Part shown: in pieces, positions 8,412 to 15,490 of the stretch
Layout of the letters: each line of letters starts with the position of its first letter
How positions within the stretch are numbered: position 1 is the stretch's first letter
Program-made: the position numbers and the translations under genes
Assembly: GCA_021647765.1 (NCBI GenBank)
Contig: JAKIUD010000054.1
Location: 1-22,930 of the forward strand
Direction: 5' to 3'
Source: Desulfuromusa sp.
GTDB taxonomy: Bacteria > Desulfobacterota > Desulfuromonadia > Desulfuromonadales > Geopsychrobacteraceae
Length of the DNA stretch: 22,930 bases
The notes under the pieces: generated by a model
Told to the model about the DNA's origin: nothing
Seen by the model: only the letters and a program-made list of their open reading frames with translations
Databases searched by the model: none

Positions 8412-8433
8412 ACCCGTTTGCTGAGGAAGGTCG

Positions 8434-9687
8434 ATGAACTGTAAATCCCTTCTTATCCTCTTAATTTTTCTGCTCTGCCTCGGCAAAGTTCGAATCTGCT
8501 TCGCCCTGCAAGCCGAAGAAATCCTTCTTATTGCCAACCGGAACCTCTCTTCCAGCATTGAGTTGGCAAAATATTACAGCAAAAAACGCCAAATTCCAGC
8601 AGAGAATCTTCTTACAGTTAATATGAGCGATCAGGAAGATTGCAGCCGCGAGGAATATCAGCGGCAGTTACTTGAGCCACTGCGCAAGTTTTTTACTCAC
8701 CACCAAGGAACTAAAATCCGTTGTCTCCTGCTATTCTACGGAATCCCCTTACGTGTTGCTGCACCCGAATTGTCCCAACCGCAATGGCAGGAACTGGAGG
8801 ACCTGAAACACACCAGGAAACAAATTGACTGGCAGCTGGAAAATCGTCAACTGACAAAAGAACAGACTCGGAAAAGAGTGCAGAAATCAAAGCAACTTGC
8901 AGCACAGATCAATAAATTACGACTGACAGGCCAACGTGCCGCTGTCGATTCGGAAATTGCCTTGATGTTGAATGAAGCTTACCCTCTGGATAAATGGCAA
9001 CCAAATCCATTTTTTATTGGCTTTAAAAAACAGCAGGATAAATTATTATTTAACAAAGATCAGGTGCTGTTCGTTTCCCGTCTTGATGGGTCAACCCCTG
9101 AAATTGTGCGGCGGATGATTGATGACAGCTTATATGCGGAGAAGAATGGATTGCAGGGGCAGGCTTATTTTGATGCACGCTGGCTACTGCCTGAAAAGAA
9201 GAATTTAACGGGTTATGCCCTATATGATGCATCGATTCATAACGCGGCGGCGATAACTGAAAAACTCAGTTCTTTACCGGTACATCTGGATCAGCAGGAG
9301 CGTTTGCTCCAGCCAGGTGAAGCACCGCAGGCAGCACTCTATTGTGGCTGGTACAGCCTTGGAAGATATGTCGATGCTTTTGACTGGCAACGTGGTGCGG
9401 TGGGTTATCATATTGCCAGCGGTGAGTGCACAACGTTGAAAAAACCCGGAAGTCAGGTCTGGTGCAAGCGGATGTTGGAAGAGGGGGTCGCAGCAACCGT
9501 CGGTCCTGTAGCTGAACCTTATGTGCAAGGGTTTCCCTTGCCAGAACTGTTTTTCGGTTTTCTGCTCGATGGCTACTATACGTTGGCAGAAAGTTATTTT
9601 CTCAGTATGCCATACTTGTCCTGGCAGATGATTTTGGTTGGCGATCCGCTGTATCGACCGTTTCGAAATGTAACGACAGGGAAGTAA
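8434..9687 (+). CDS. Exported TIGR03790 family protein
   Basis: This is a 417-residue protein with a clear N-terminal signal: a Lys followed by the hydrophobic run LLILLIFLLCLG (about residues 6-17), so it is probably exported. The mature part opens with AEEILLIANRNLSSSIELAKYYSKKRQIP. LLLFYGIPLRV follows, and near the C-terminus GAVGYHIASGE and EPYVQGFPLPELFF, patterns I associate with the TIGR03790 family of unknown function. A charged Lys/Arg/Gln-rich stretch (about 130-170) may be a helical insertion. It starts 22 bp after rsmI and may share its transcript. No enzymatic function can be assigned. Confidence 0.75.
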   Translation: MNCKSLLILLIFLLCLGKVRICFALQAEEILLIANRNLSSSIELAKYYSKKRQIPAENLLTVNMSDQEDCSREEYQRQLLEPLRKFFTHHQGTKIRCLLLFYGIPLRVAAPELSQPQWQELEDLKHTRKQIDWQLENRQLTKEQTRKRVQKSKQLAAQINKLRLTGQRAAVDSEIALMLNEAYPLDKWQPNPFFIGFKKQQDKLLFNKDQVLFVSRLDGSTPEIVRRMIDDSLYAEKNGLQGQAYFDARWLLPEKKNLTGYALYDASIHNAAAITEKLSSLPVHLDQQERLLQPGEAPQAALYCGWYSLGRYVDAFDWQRGAVGYHIASGECTTLKKPGSQVWCKRMLEEGVAATVGPVAEPYVQGFPLPELFFGFLLDGYYTLAESYFLSMPYLSWQMILVGDPLYRPFRNVTTGK

Positions 9688-9717
9688 TACTCATTTTTCA
9701 GACATTTTCAAGTGCTC

Positions 9718-9746
9718 TTGACAGTACCATTAGTAGGTGCTATTAA
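9718..9746 (+). promoter_or_regulatory. Promoter and likely operator of the toxin-antitoxin pair
   Basis: TTGACA (9718-9723), 17 bp, then TATTAA (9741-9746) is a near-consensus sigma-70 promoter, with AGGAGG (9756-9761) eight bases before the antitoxin ATG. An imperfect palindrome, roughly CCATTAGTA-GGTGC-TATTAAGTGG, overlaps spacer and -10. This fits the usual autorepression of toxin-antitoxin promoters by the antitoxin. Confidence 0.65.
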
Positions 9747-9769
9747 GTGGTCAATAGGAGGAAAGCATT

Positions 9770-10048
9770 ATGGGTGTGAAATTTTCTGAAGATATCGTTC
9801 CGCTAACAGATATTAAAGTGAATCCGGGTAGAGTGGTACGTCGTACAAAAGAGTCACACCGTCCAATTTTATTGACCAGTCGCGGGCGTGGTGTCGCTGT
9901 TATGCAGTCCCTGGAGGATTTCGAGCAAGCCGAAGAGGAAAAGTTTTTTATGCGAGCTGTTGTAGAAGGCCTTAGCGATCTGGAAAATAATAGAGAGGTT
10001 GATTTAGCGACAACAAAAATTCGGCTTGGTTTAAACCTGAATCCATGA
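9770..10048 (+). CDS. Type II antitoxin, Phd/YefM family
   Basis: The 92-residue protein has the Phd/YefM DNA-binding N-terminal fold: FSEDIVPLTDIKVNPGRVV, then RPILLTSRGRGVAVMQSLEDFE. A charged C-terminal tail (about 60-92) probably wraps the toxin. The expected role is to neutralise the ParE-like toxin encoded downstream and to repress their shared promoter. Start and ribosome site are strong. The toxin starts 137 bp later instead of overlapping, which is unusual for this pair. Confidence 0.85.
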   Translation: MGVKFSEDIVPLTDIKVNPGRVVRRTKESHRPILLTSRGRGVAVMQSLEDFEQAEEEKFFMRAVVEGLSDLENNREVDLATTKIRLGLNLNP

Positions 10049-10090
10049 GTAACCCGCGGCGAATAGATCCCCAAAATCACCGCCGAACCT

Positions 10091-10132
10091 TTGGGTGGGG
10101 CTAAGATTTTTTGAATCGCTTATTCAACCCAA
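10091..10132. repeat. Nested inverted repeat between antitoxin and toxin
   Basis: TTGGGT (10091-10096) pairs with ACCCAA (10127-10132). Inside it TTGAAT (10111-10116) pairs with ATTCAA (10122-10127), sharing one base. It lies in the 137-bp gap between the two toxin-antitoxin genes and may be an inserted hairpin or an RNA structure controlling toxin expression. No other gene is visible in the gap; an ATG overlapping the antitoxin stop gives only a 19-codon frame. Confidence 0.4.
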
Positions 10133-10185
10133 GCACTTGCACTCTTCATCCACTGTTTACTCACGGATCCAAGTTGAAATAAAGG

Positions 10186-10491
10186 ATGTCCCAGTTGCTC
10201 CCCATTCTATTTGCCGAATCAGCGGTTCAGGACTTAGAGGATATTCGTGATTATTATCTAGAGCAGCAGTTGCCTGAGGTTGGTGATCGCTTTCTGGAAG
10301 AAATTATCTCTTCGGTCGTAGAGTTACCTGTTCACCCAGACCGTGGAAGGATTGTGCCTGAATTCAACCGTCCCCAGCTTAGAGAGTTAATTCATCCCCC
10401 CTTTCGAATTGTTTATCATCGCGACAAAAGTCGTCTCCGTATTGTCTGTGTCTGGCGTAGTGAACGGTTAATGCGGTTGCCTTGTCGGTAG
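10186..10491 (+). CDS. Type II toxin, RelE/ParE family
   Basis: The 101-residue protein fits the ParE branch: FAESAVQDLEDIRDYYLEQQ at the N-terminus (two helices), then LPVHPDRGRIVPEF, LRELIHPPFRIVYHRD and a final IVCVWRSERLM strand. ParE members poison gyrase whereas RelE members cut mRNA; which applies here cannot be told from sequence. The ATG at 10186 is directly adjacent to AAAGG. A TTG at 10195, eight bases after AAAGGA, would be better spaced and lose only three residues. The frame is intact, so the toxin is probably functional. Confidence 0.85.
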   Translation: MSQLLPILFAESAVQDLEDIRDYYLEQQLPEVGDRFLEEIISSVVELPVHPDRGRIVPEFNRPQLRELIHPPFRIVYHRDKSRLRIVCVWRSERLMRLPCR

Positions 10492-10550
10492 AGCTTGCCA
10501 TGGCGTTCACCATCTCATCTTGAACGGGTGATATTTCCCCTCACGTTTGT

Positions 10551-10966
10551 AGCGGCGAGGGAAAGCCGGAAACCTTCGACTTTCTCGGTTTCACGCATAT
10601 CTGCGCACGGAAGCGGAAAGATGGAGGGTTCACATTGCACCGTAAAACCATCGGCAAGCGTCTATAGAAGAAGATAAAAAACGTGCGCGAGACCCTGATA
10701 CGAAACCGACATCGTTCGGTGCGAGAACAGGGACGATGGCTGCGGCGGATGATCCAAGGGCACTATAATTACTACGGTGTTTCCGGCAACCGCAAGGCAC
10801 TGGAAGCCTTCCGCACTCAAATCGGTCATGCATGTTGCGCGCACTGCGCAGACGGAGCCAAAAAGGAAGAGGTTTAACTTGGCAACGCTTGCAGAGCTGG
10901 ATGGAGAAATGGATACCCCGAGCAATAGTGCGACACCCATACCCGAATCAACGCCTCTGCGTTTGA
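10551..10966 (+). pseudogene. Group II intron reverse transcriptase/maturase, C-terminal remnant
   Basis: The translation gives GKPETFDFLGFTHIC, RKTIGKRL, an in-frame TAG (10665-10667), then RNRHRSVREQGRWLRRMIQG and HYNYYGVSGNRKALEAF. This is the thumb/maturase region of bacterial LtrA-like proteins. Around 10815 the frame shifts, and the family C-terminus continues as LRALRRRSQKGRGLTWQRL, WIPRAIVRHPYPNQRLCV and a TGA at 10964-10966. The fingers and palm domains, including the catalytic YADD, are missing. A stop, a frameshift and the 5' truncation make it a dead copy. The bases from 10492 to 10550, just after the toxin, show nothing recognisable. Confidence 0.88.
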
Positions 10967-10976
10967 CCTGAGGCAG

Positions 10977-11049
10977 GAGCCCGGTGCGGTAGTTCCTCAC
11001 GCCGGGATCTGTGCGGGGGGCGCTGGGTAACCGGCGTTCCTGCCGCGAC
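10977..11049 (+). ncRNA. Group II intron 3' end (domains V and VI)
   Basis: Right after the maturase stop, a 33-base hairpin runs from GAGCCCGGTGCGG (10977-10989) to CACGCCGGGATC (10998-11009). This is the usual shape and sequence of catalytic domain V. The following stem (about 11011-11049, ending CCGCGAC) fits domain VI and the intron boundary. Together with the maturase fragment, it shows the 3' end of a retroelement whose 5' ribozyme domains are gone. Confidence 0.75.
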
Positions 11050-11070
11050 TTTAAGATGTGATCCTTTCTG

Positions 11071-11346
11071 TCAGCGAATCTGGAAACTATCAAATTCGCC
11101 AGTCGGCATTTGCCATTTCACTTGCAGGTCATCCACCCGTGCCATATCGGAACCACTTTTGCACCAGTCAACAACTGCTTTGACGGCAGTTTCTTCTCCT
11201 TCGAATACAGCAGTAACGGAACCGTCGGGATTGTTGCGACACCAACCGTAGACCTCATACTGATTCGCCGTATTTTTGGTGCTCTGGCGGAACCAGACCC
11301 CCTGAACCAGACCGGTGACACGTATTTTTGCTCTGATGTTTGTCAT
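11071..11346 (-). CDS. acyP: Acylphosphatase
   Basis: This enzyme hydrolyses acyl phosphates to carboxylate and phosphate in the cytosol. The 91-residue protein carries VTGLVQGVWFRQSTKNTA, which holds the catalytic arginine (GVWFR), and YGWCRNNPDGSVTAVFEG with the catalytic asparagine. Length is normal for the family. It starts one base after the ligA stop, so the two are presumably cotranscribed. Its physiological substrate is unclear, as for most bacterial homologues. Confidence 0.94.
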   Translation of the reverse strand: MTNIRAKIRVTGLVQGVWFRQSTKNTANQYEVYGWCRNNPDGSVTAVFEGEETAVKAVVDWCKSGSDMARVDDLQVKWQMPTGEFDSFQIR

Positions 11347-11347
11347 A

Positions 11348-13366
11348 TTACAGCTCTTCTTTGATCAGTTCGAGAAAATCACTTTCACTGAGGACTTTTA
11401 TCCCCAATTGTTCTGCTTTTGTCAGTTTACTACCTGCTCCCGATCCGGCAACGACATAGTCAGTTTTTTTACTGACCGAGCCACTGGCGCGACCACCTTG
11501 AGCCTCTACGAGTGCTTCTCCCTCTTTTCGGCTGAACTGTTTCAGCGCGCCGGTAAATACAAAAATCTTACCCTGTAAGCTATTTCCCGTGATTGGTTCA
11601 GTGCTTTTTGGATTGATTCCCAATCTGATAAATTCTTCGATGAGCTTTTTATTGTTTTCATCATTGAAAAAGCGGATCAGACTTTCACTGACCTGTGGGC
11701 CAATTTCATGAATTGAGAGCAGGTCTTCGCTTTTGGCAGCAGCCAGCGCTTCTAAGCTGCCAAACTGACGAGCGAGGACTTTTGCCAGGTGGCTGCCAAC
11801 GTGACGGATGCCGAGGGCAAAGATAAAGTTTTCAAGGGGACGCTGCTTACTTGCTGCAATTGCCTGTAACAGATTGTCAGCCAACTTGTCGCCCATCCGA
11901 TCAAATTGAAACAGCTCTTCCCGGGTCAAATGATAAATATCGGAAAGACTATTAACCAGTTTCAGTCGCAATAGTTGATCGATGAGACGATCACCAAGCC
12001 CTTCAATATCCATGGCGCCACGGGAACAGAAATGTTTGAGCGATTCTTTCAGCTTAGCTGGACAATTGATCCCCTGACAGCGGGGGATGACTTCTCCCTT
12101 TTCACGAGTTACCGGAGAATGACAGATCGGACAATGGGTCGGTTCAGGGATGGGTTGTTCATTGCCAGTGCGTTTTTCCTTGACGACCTGAACGATATCC
12201 GGAATGACATCGCCAGCGCGTTCAACCACAACGGTATCTCCGATCATAACGTCAAGCCTGGCTATCTCATCCCAATTATGCAAGCTGGCGCTGGAGACAG
12301 TGACACCACTGACATTGACAGGTCGTAAATTGGCAACCGGAGTGATTGCTCCGGTTCGACCGACCTGTAATCGTACCGATTCGAGTACTGTCTGCTCTTG
12401 TCGGGCGGGGAATTTACAGGCGATGGCCCAGCGCGGGGTGCGGCTTTTTTCACCCAACTCCCGCTGCAGCGCGCGACTGTTTATTTTGACCACCATCCCG
12501 TCAATTTCATAGGGAAGTTGGTCGCGCAAGTTTTGTAATTCCTTGTACCGTGAAATCACTTCATCAATATTTTTTGCAATATGAACTGTTTCCAGATTAA
12601 CTTTGAGCCCCCAATTGCGGAAGGCTTCCAGAAGTTGCATGTGAGTTTCCGGGGTGGCTCCAGAGATATGACCACTACCGTAGCAACTGATTGTTAACGG
12701 ACGGGTGGCTGTCAATTTAGCATCAAGTTGGCGCAGGCTTCCTGCAGTCAGATTGCGTGGATTGGCAAAGGTTGGTTCTCCCTCTTCCCGACGCTGCTGG
12801 TTCAGCTTGCGAAAACCTTTCAGCTCCATATATATTTCACCGCGCACTTCCAATTGCTCCGGGTAGTCGTCTTGCAACTGTAGAGGGATTGCTCCAATAG
12901 TACGAATATTCTGAGTGATATCTTCTCCCGTTGTCCCATCTCCTCGGGTTGCTCCTCTGATCAGTTTGCCCTGCTGATAGGTCAGAGCAACAGCAACACC
13001 ATCTAATTTTGGTTCACAGATGTATTCCAAATCCTCTGATCGAGAAAGAAATCGTTTGATCCTGGTATCAAAATTGTGCAGATCTGATTCATTGAACGCA
13101 TTTTCAAGTGATAGCATTGGGCTAGCATGGGTGACGGCAGGAAAGCTGCTTAAAGGGGCGCTGCCAACCCGCTGTGTAGGCGAATCGGGAGTAATGAGCT
13201 CTGGAAATTGCTCTTCTAACGTGAGAAGTCTCTGCATTAAACGATCATATTCAGCATCAGTGATCTCTGGTTGATCAAGGGCATGATAGAGATAGTTATG
13301 ATAGTGGAGTTGTTGTGCAAGACTGTGATGCTCGCGTTGGGCTTTATCGTATTGATCGGAAGTCAT
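11348..13366 (-). CDS. ligA: NAD+-dependent DNA ligase LigA
   Basis: LigA seals nicks in replication and repair using NAD+ as AMP donor. The 672 residues show domain Ia (HNYLYHALDQPEITDAEYD) and the adenylation motif CEPKLDGVAVAL with the acceptor lysine K120. An OB-fold segment (VGRTGAITPVANL) follows, then the four-cysteine zinc finger (CPICHS, CQGINCPAK), helix-hairpin-helix repeats (about 450-580) and a C-terminal BRCT domain (about 595-672). The protein is full length. It is transcribed away from the CNNM gene, with a plausible promoter just upstream. Confidence 0.97.
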   Translation of the reverse strand: MTSDQYDKAQREHHSLAQQLHYHNYLYHALDQPEITDAEYDRLMQRLLTLEEQFPELITPDSPTQRVGSAPLSSFPAVTHASPMLSLENAFNESDLHNFDTRIKRFLSRSEDLEYICEPKLDGVAVALTYQQGKLIRGATRGDGTTGEDITQNIRTIGAIPLQLQDDYPEQLEVRGEIYMELKGFRKLNQQRREEGEPTFANPRNLTAGSLRQLDAKLTATRPLTISCYGSGHISGATPETHMQLLEAFRNWGLKVNLETVHIAKNIDEVISRYKELQNLRDQLPYEIDGMVVKINSRALQRELGEKSRTPRWAIACKFPARQEQTVLESVRLQVGRTGAITPVANLRPVNVSGVTVSSASLHNWDEIARLDVMIGDTVVVERAGDVIPDIVQVVKEKRTGNEQPIPEPTHCPICHSPVTREKGEVIPRCQGINCPAKLKESLKHFCSRGAMDIEGLGDRLIDQLLRLKLVNSLSDIYHLTREELFQFDRMGDKLADNLLQAIAASKQRPLENFIFALGIRHVGSHLAKVLARQFGSLEALAAAKSEDLLSIHEIGPQVSESLIRFFNDENNKKLIEEFIRLGINPKSTEPITGNSLQGKIFVFTGALKQFSRKEGEALVEAQGGRASGSVSKKTDYVVAGSGAGSKLTKAEQLGIKVLSESDFLELIKEEL

Positions 13367-13405
13367 TTATAATATTCTCTCTGCAATTTAATTTAATCGG
13401 CTTAT

Positions 13406-13434
13406 ATCATGCTGATCAAATTGGTGCAAAGCAA
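13406..13434 (-). promoter_or_regulatory. Candidate ligA promoter
   Basis: Read on the minus strand, TTGCTT (13434-13429) is followed after 17 bp by CATGAT (13411-13406), about 40 bp before the ligA ATG. Both hexamers deviate from consensus. The bases from 13435 to 13586 show no gene and no other signal I can support. Confidence 0.35.
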
Positions 13435-13586
13435 GCACTTTCCCTTTGGTGAGGTTTGCGCTAAACTCCGCCATCAAGTAGGTCGATATCAGGAGGTTGT
13501 TGGATCTTAGAAGGATCTACCGGAAATCTGCCCGCGAACGGCCGATTTCTTATTAGAGTTCACAAAGCCCAACAGCCTTCTTAAAA

Positions 13587-13731
13587 ATTGAGCCTATTAA
13601 GCCCTTTGCAAAAGTCTTTAAAATTCAGTGGCCGTCATTCCCGCGCAGGCGGGAACCCAGAGGTTTCTTGGGTTTATCAAAAATTAGATCCCCGTTTTCA
13701 CGAGGATGACGACTTTTGCAAGAGGCTCAAT
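13587..13731. repeat. MITE-like long palindromic element
   Basis: The 145-bp unit is one long imperfect palindrome. ATTGAGCCT (13587-13595) pairs with AGGCTCAAT (13723-13731). TTGCAAAAGTC (13606-13616) pairs with GACTTTTGCAA (13711-13721). GTCATTCCCG (13634-13643) partly matches the GAGGATGAC side, and AACCCA (13654-13659) pairs with TGGGTT (13669-13674) around the centre. The GTCATTCCCGCG-GGCGGGAA core is a widely dispersed proteobacterial repeat type. No transposase is encoded. It ends 22 bp before the CNNM-family start codon. Confidence 0.7.
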
Positions 13732-13753
13732 TATTTCCCTTTTTGGAGTATCA

Positions 13754-15016
13754 ATGTCCGATGAAATAGTTTGGCGATTGTTGGGGTTACTGGTATTGCT
13801 GGGGCTTTCCGGCTTCTTCTCTGGATCAGAAACGGCTTTGCTTTCCCTCGATAAGTTGCGGGTACGTTTTCTCCAACAGAAACAGCACCCCAATGCTGAC
13901 AAATTAGCCAATTTACTCAATAATCCTGATCGTCTTCTCAGCGGGATTCTAGTTGGCAACAATCTGGTCAATATTGCTGCTTCAGTTATTGCCACGGGAT
14001 TATTTGTCAGTTACTTTGGTGAAACGGGGGAATGGTTAACCGTCTTGATTTTAACCCCGATCCTGCTGATTTTTTCTGAAATCTGCCCAAAAACCTACGC
14101 GGCACAATATCCGGAAAAAATGTCTTTTTTGGTGTTGAAGCCAATCCGTTTGGTTGTTTGGGTTCTGACTCCGGTTATTATCGTTGTCTCCTCAATTTCT
14201 AACCTTTTAACCAGCTTTTTACGGAAAAAGGATGCAGAGAGTTTGTCTGTGTCCGAAGGCGAAATAAGAGCAATAATTGAGATGGGAGAGGAGTCGGGGG
14301 TTGTTGCCACCGAACAACGGAAAATGTTGCATGGAATTTTCGATCTATCAGAAACCCGGGTTCGCGATATTATGATACCTCGAACAGAAGTGACAGGCAT
14401 TGACCAGTCTGCCACTTTTAAGGAAGTTCTATCAACGGCTCGGCAAACTCGCCACTCACGCTTTCCGGTGTTTGGTGAAAATCTCGATAATATTGTCGGA
14501 GTGATTCACTCGAAAGACATTCTTGATTATGTTGGTCAGACTGAACATTTTGACCTGAAGGAGTTGAGTCGCCCCCCATATTATGTGCCAGAATCCAAAC
14601 GGATCGCTGTTTTATTGCAGAGCTTCCGTAAAAAACGGGAACACTTGGCAATTGTTGTTGATGAATATGGCGGCATGGAAGGAATTGTCACTCTTGAGGA
14701 TGTTGTCGAAGAGATCGTCGGTGAAATTCATGATGAGTATGATATTGAAGAGCTTGATTTTCGAGAGCTTGGAGATGGACACTATTTGGTCGATGCGGCC
14801 ATGCCTCTGCGTGAAGTGAATCGCCGGTTTAATCTGAATCTTCCCGAGGAGCATGTCACGACCTTGGCTGGACACCTGTTGCAGATTATGGGAAAGATCC
14901 CTGTTGAGGGTGATTCTTGTGAAGAGGGAAACCTTGTGTTTCGGGTGCGGCGGATGGAAGACCGGCGGATTGAAGAAGTAGAGATGGTTATTTCTAAAGA
15001 AAATGTAACCGATTGA
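13754..15016 (+). CDS. CNNM/CorC (HlyC) family membrane protein with CBS domains
   Basis: The 420-residue protein has the family layout. An N-terminal DUF21/CNNM membrane domain (about 1-190) has several hydrophobic segments and SGFFSGSETALLSL. Two CBS domains (about 200-330; MIPRTEVTGI, RFPVFGENLDNIVGVIHSKD, VVDEYGGMEGIVTLEDVVEEIVGEI) and a CorC/HlyC C-terminal domain (about 335-420) follow. Family members are linked to magnesium or cobalt efflux; the hemolysin name is historical. The frame opens at 13706, but that region lies inside the palindromic repeat. The ATG at 13754 has GGAG at 13745-13748 and gives the normal N-terminus. Confidence 0.93.
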   Translation: MSDEIVWRLLGLLVLLGLSGFFSGSETALLSLDKLRVRFLQQKQHPNADKLANLLNNPDRLLSGILVGNNLVNIAASVIATGLFVSYFGETGEWLTVLILTPILLIFSEICPKTYAAQYPEKMSFLVLKPIRLVVWVLTPVIIVVSSISNLLTSFLRKKDAESLSVSEGEIRAIIEMGEESGVVATEQRKMLHGIFDLSETRVRDIMIPRTEVTGIDQSATFKEVLSTARQTRHSRFPVFGENLDNIVGVIHSKDILDYVGQTEHFDLKELSRPPYYVPESKRIAVLLQSFRKKREHLAIVVDEYGGMEGIVTLEDVVEEIVGEIHDEYDIEELDFRELGDGHYLVDAAMPLREVNRRFNLNLPEEHVTTLAGHLLQIMGKIPVEGDSCEEGNLVFRVRRMEDRRIEEVEMVISKENVTD

Positions 15017-15234
15017 AACAAATCGACTAATCCCACCATTATCAATTGGCAAAATTTCCGATTCGGATCATTGGCAGGTGAATACGTTGTATCTGGAATT
15101 CACGGTAGATACCGACTTCGCGGGCAAGGCGGGTGCAAGGTACAGAAGCACAGCGGAAAGATTTGCTCTGATCAGATTCAGTTTTAGCTTTTGAGACTAT
15201 CCCGGACGTTTGCAGTACACCCTTTGAAGATTAT

Positions 15235-15263
15235 TTGACACAAGCTGGGTTTGCCACTATTTT
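15235..15263 (+). promoter_or_regulatory. Strong sigma-70-type promoter pointing into the island
   Basis: TTGACA (15235-15240), a 17-bp spacer, then TATTTT (15258-15263). It lies 33 bp before a micro-ORF with a strong ribosome site and about 230 bp before the cassette boundary. The cassette has only 33 bp ahead of its gene and no clear promoter, so this promoter could drive the RES gene, as a Pc promoter does in integrons. Confidence 0.6.
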
Positions 15264-15295
15264 GAACGGATATTTTGTATTTCAAGGAGGGGACA

Positions 15296-15412
15296 ATGAA
15301 ATCAGAACAAATAAACCACTGTCAGGAAGTCAGTTTTGCCGGGCGGTGGTTTTTGTTTTTGGGAGTTAAGGGATTTCCGTTATCTACAAAAATAGTGATG
15401 ATATACGGCTAG
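15296..15412 (+). CDS. Small hypothetical protein, 38 aa
   Basis: An ATG at 15296 follows AAGGAGGGG (about 15284-15292) and a near-consensus promoter, so expression signals are excellent. The product begins MKSEQINHCQEVSFAGRW and continues with a short hydrophobic part (FLFLGV), ending in IVMIYG before TAG. I do not recognise it. AACCAC (15314-15319) can pair with GTGGTT (15346-15351), which is followed by a T-rich run, so the frame also holds a possible attenuator-like hairpin. It may be a leader peptide, a genuine small protein or the stub of a disrupted gene. Confidence 0.35.
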   Translation: MKSEQINHCQEVSFAGRWFLFLGVKGFPLSTKIVMIYG

Positions 15413-15490
15413 GAAAATTATGTTAGAGGTGGTTTCGGCAGCGCGAACCGTGTTTGAGCAGTATGATGACCGGAATCGTATAATTACTTG

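Larger units (their letters stand above)
15017..15490 (+). other. Gene-poor stretch before the cassette
   Basis: Apart from the promoter at 15235-15263 and a 38-codon frame at 15296-15412, I find no supportable gene here. Two further short frames (15078-15194 from GTG, and 15420-15526 from ATG, the latter crossing the cassette boundary) lack convincing ribosome sites and family resemblance. The stretch ends at G15490, the inferred insertion point of the integron-type cassette. No attI-like or second attC fold was recognised upstream of that point. Confidence 0.4.

Noticed and set aside
15078..15194. 38-codon frame starting at GTG after the CNNM gene
   Set aside because: No ribosome site, promoter or recognisable family.
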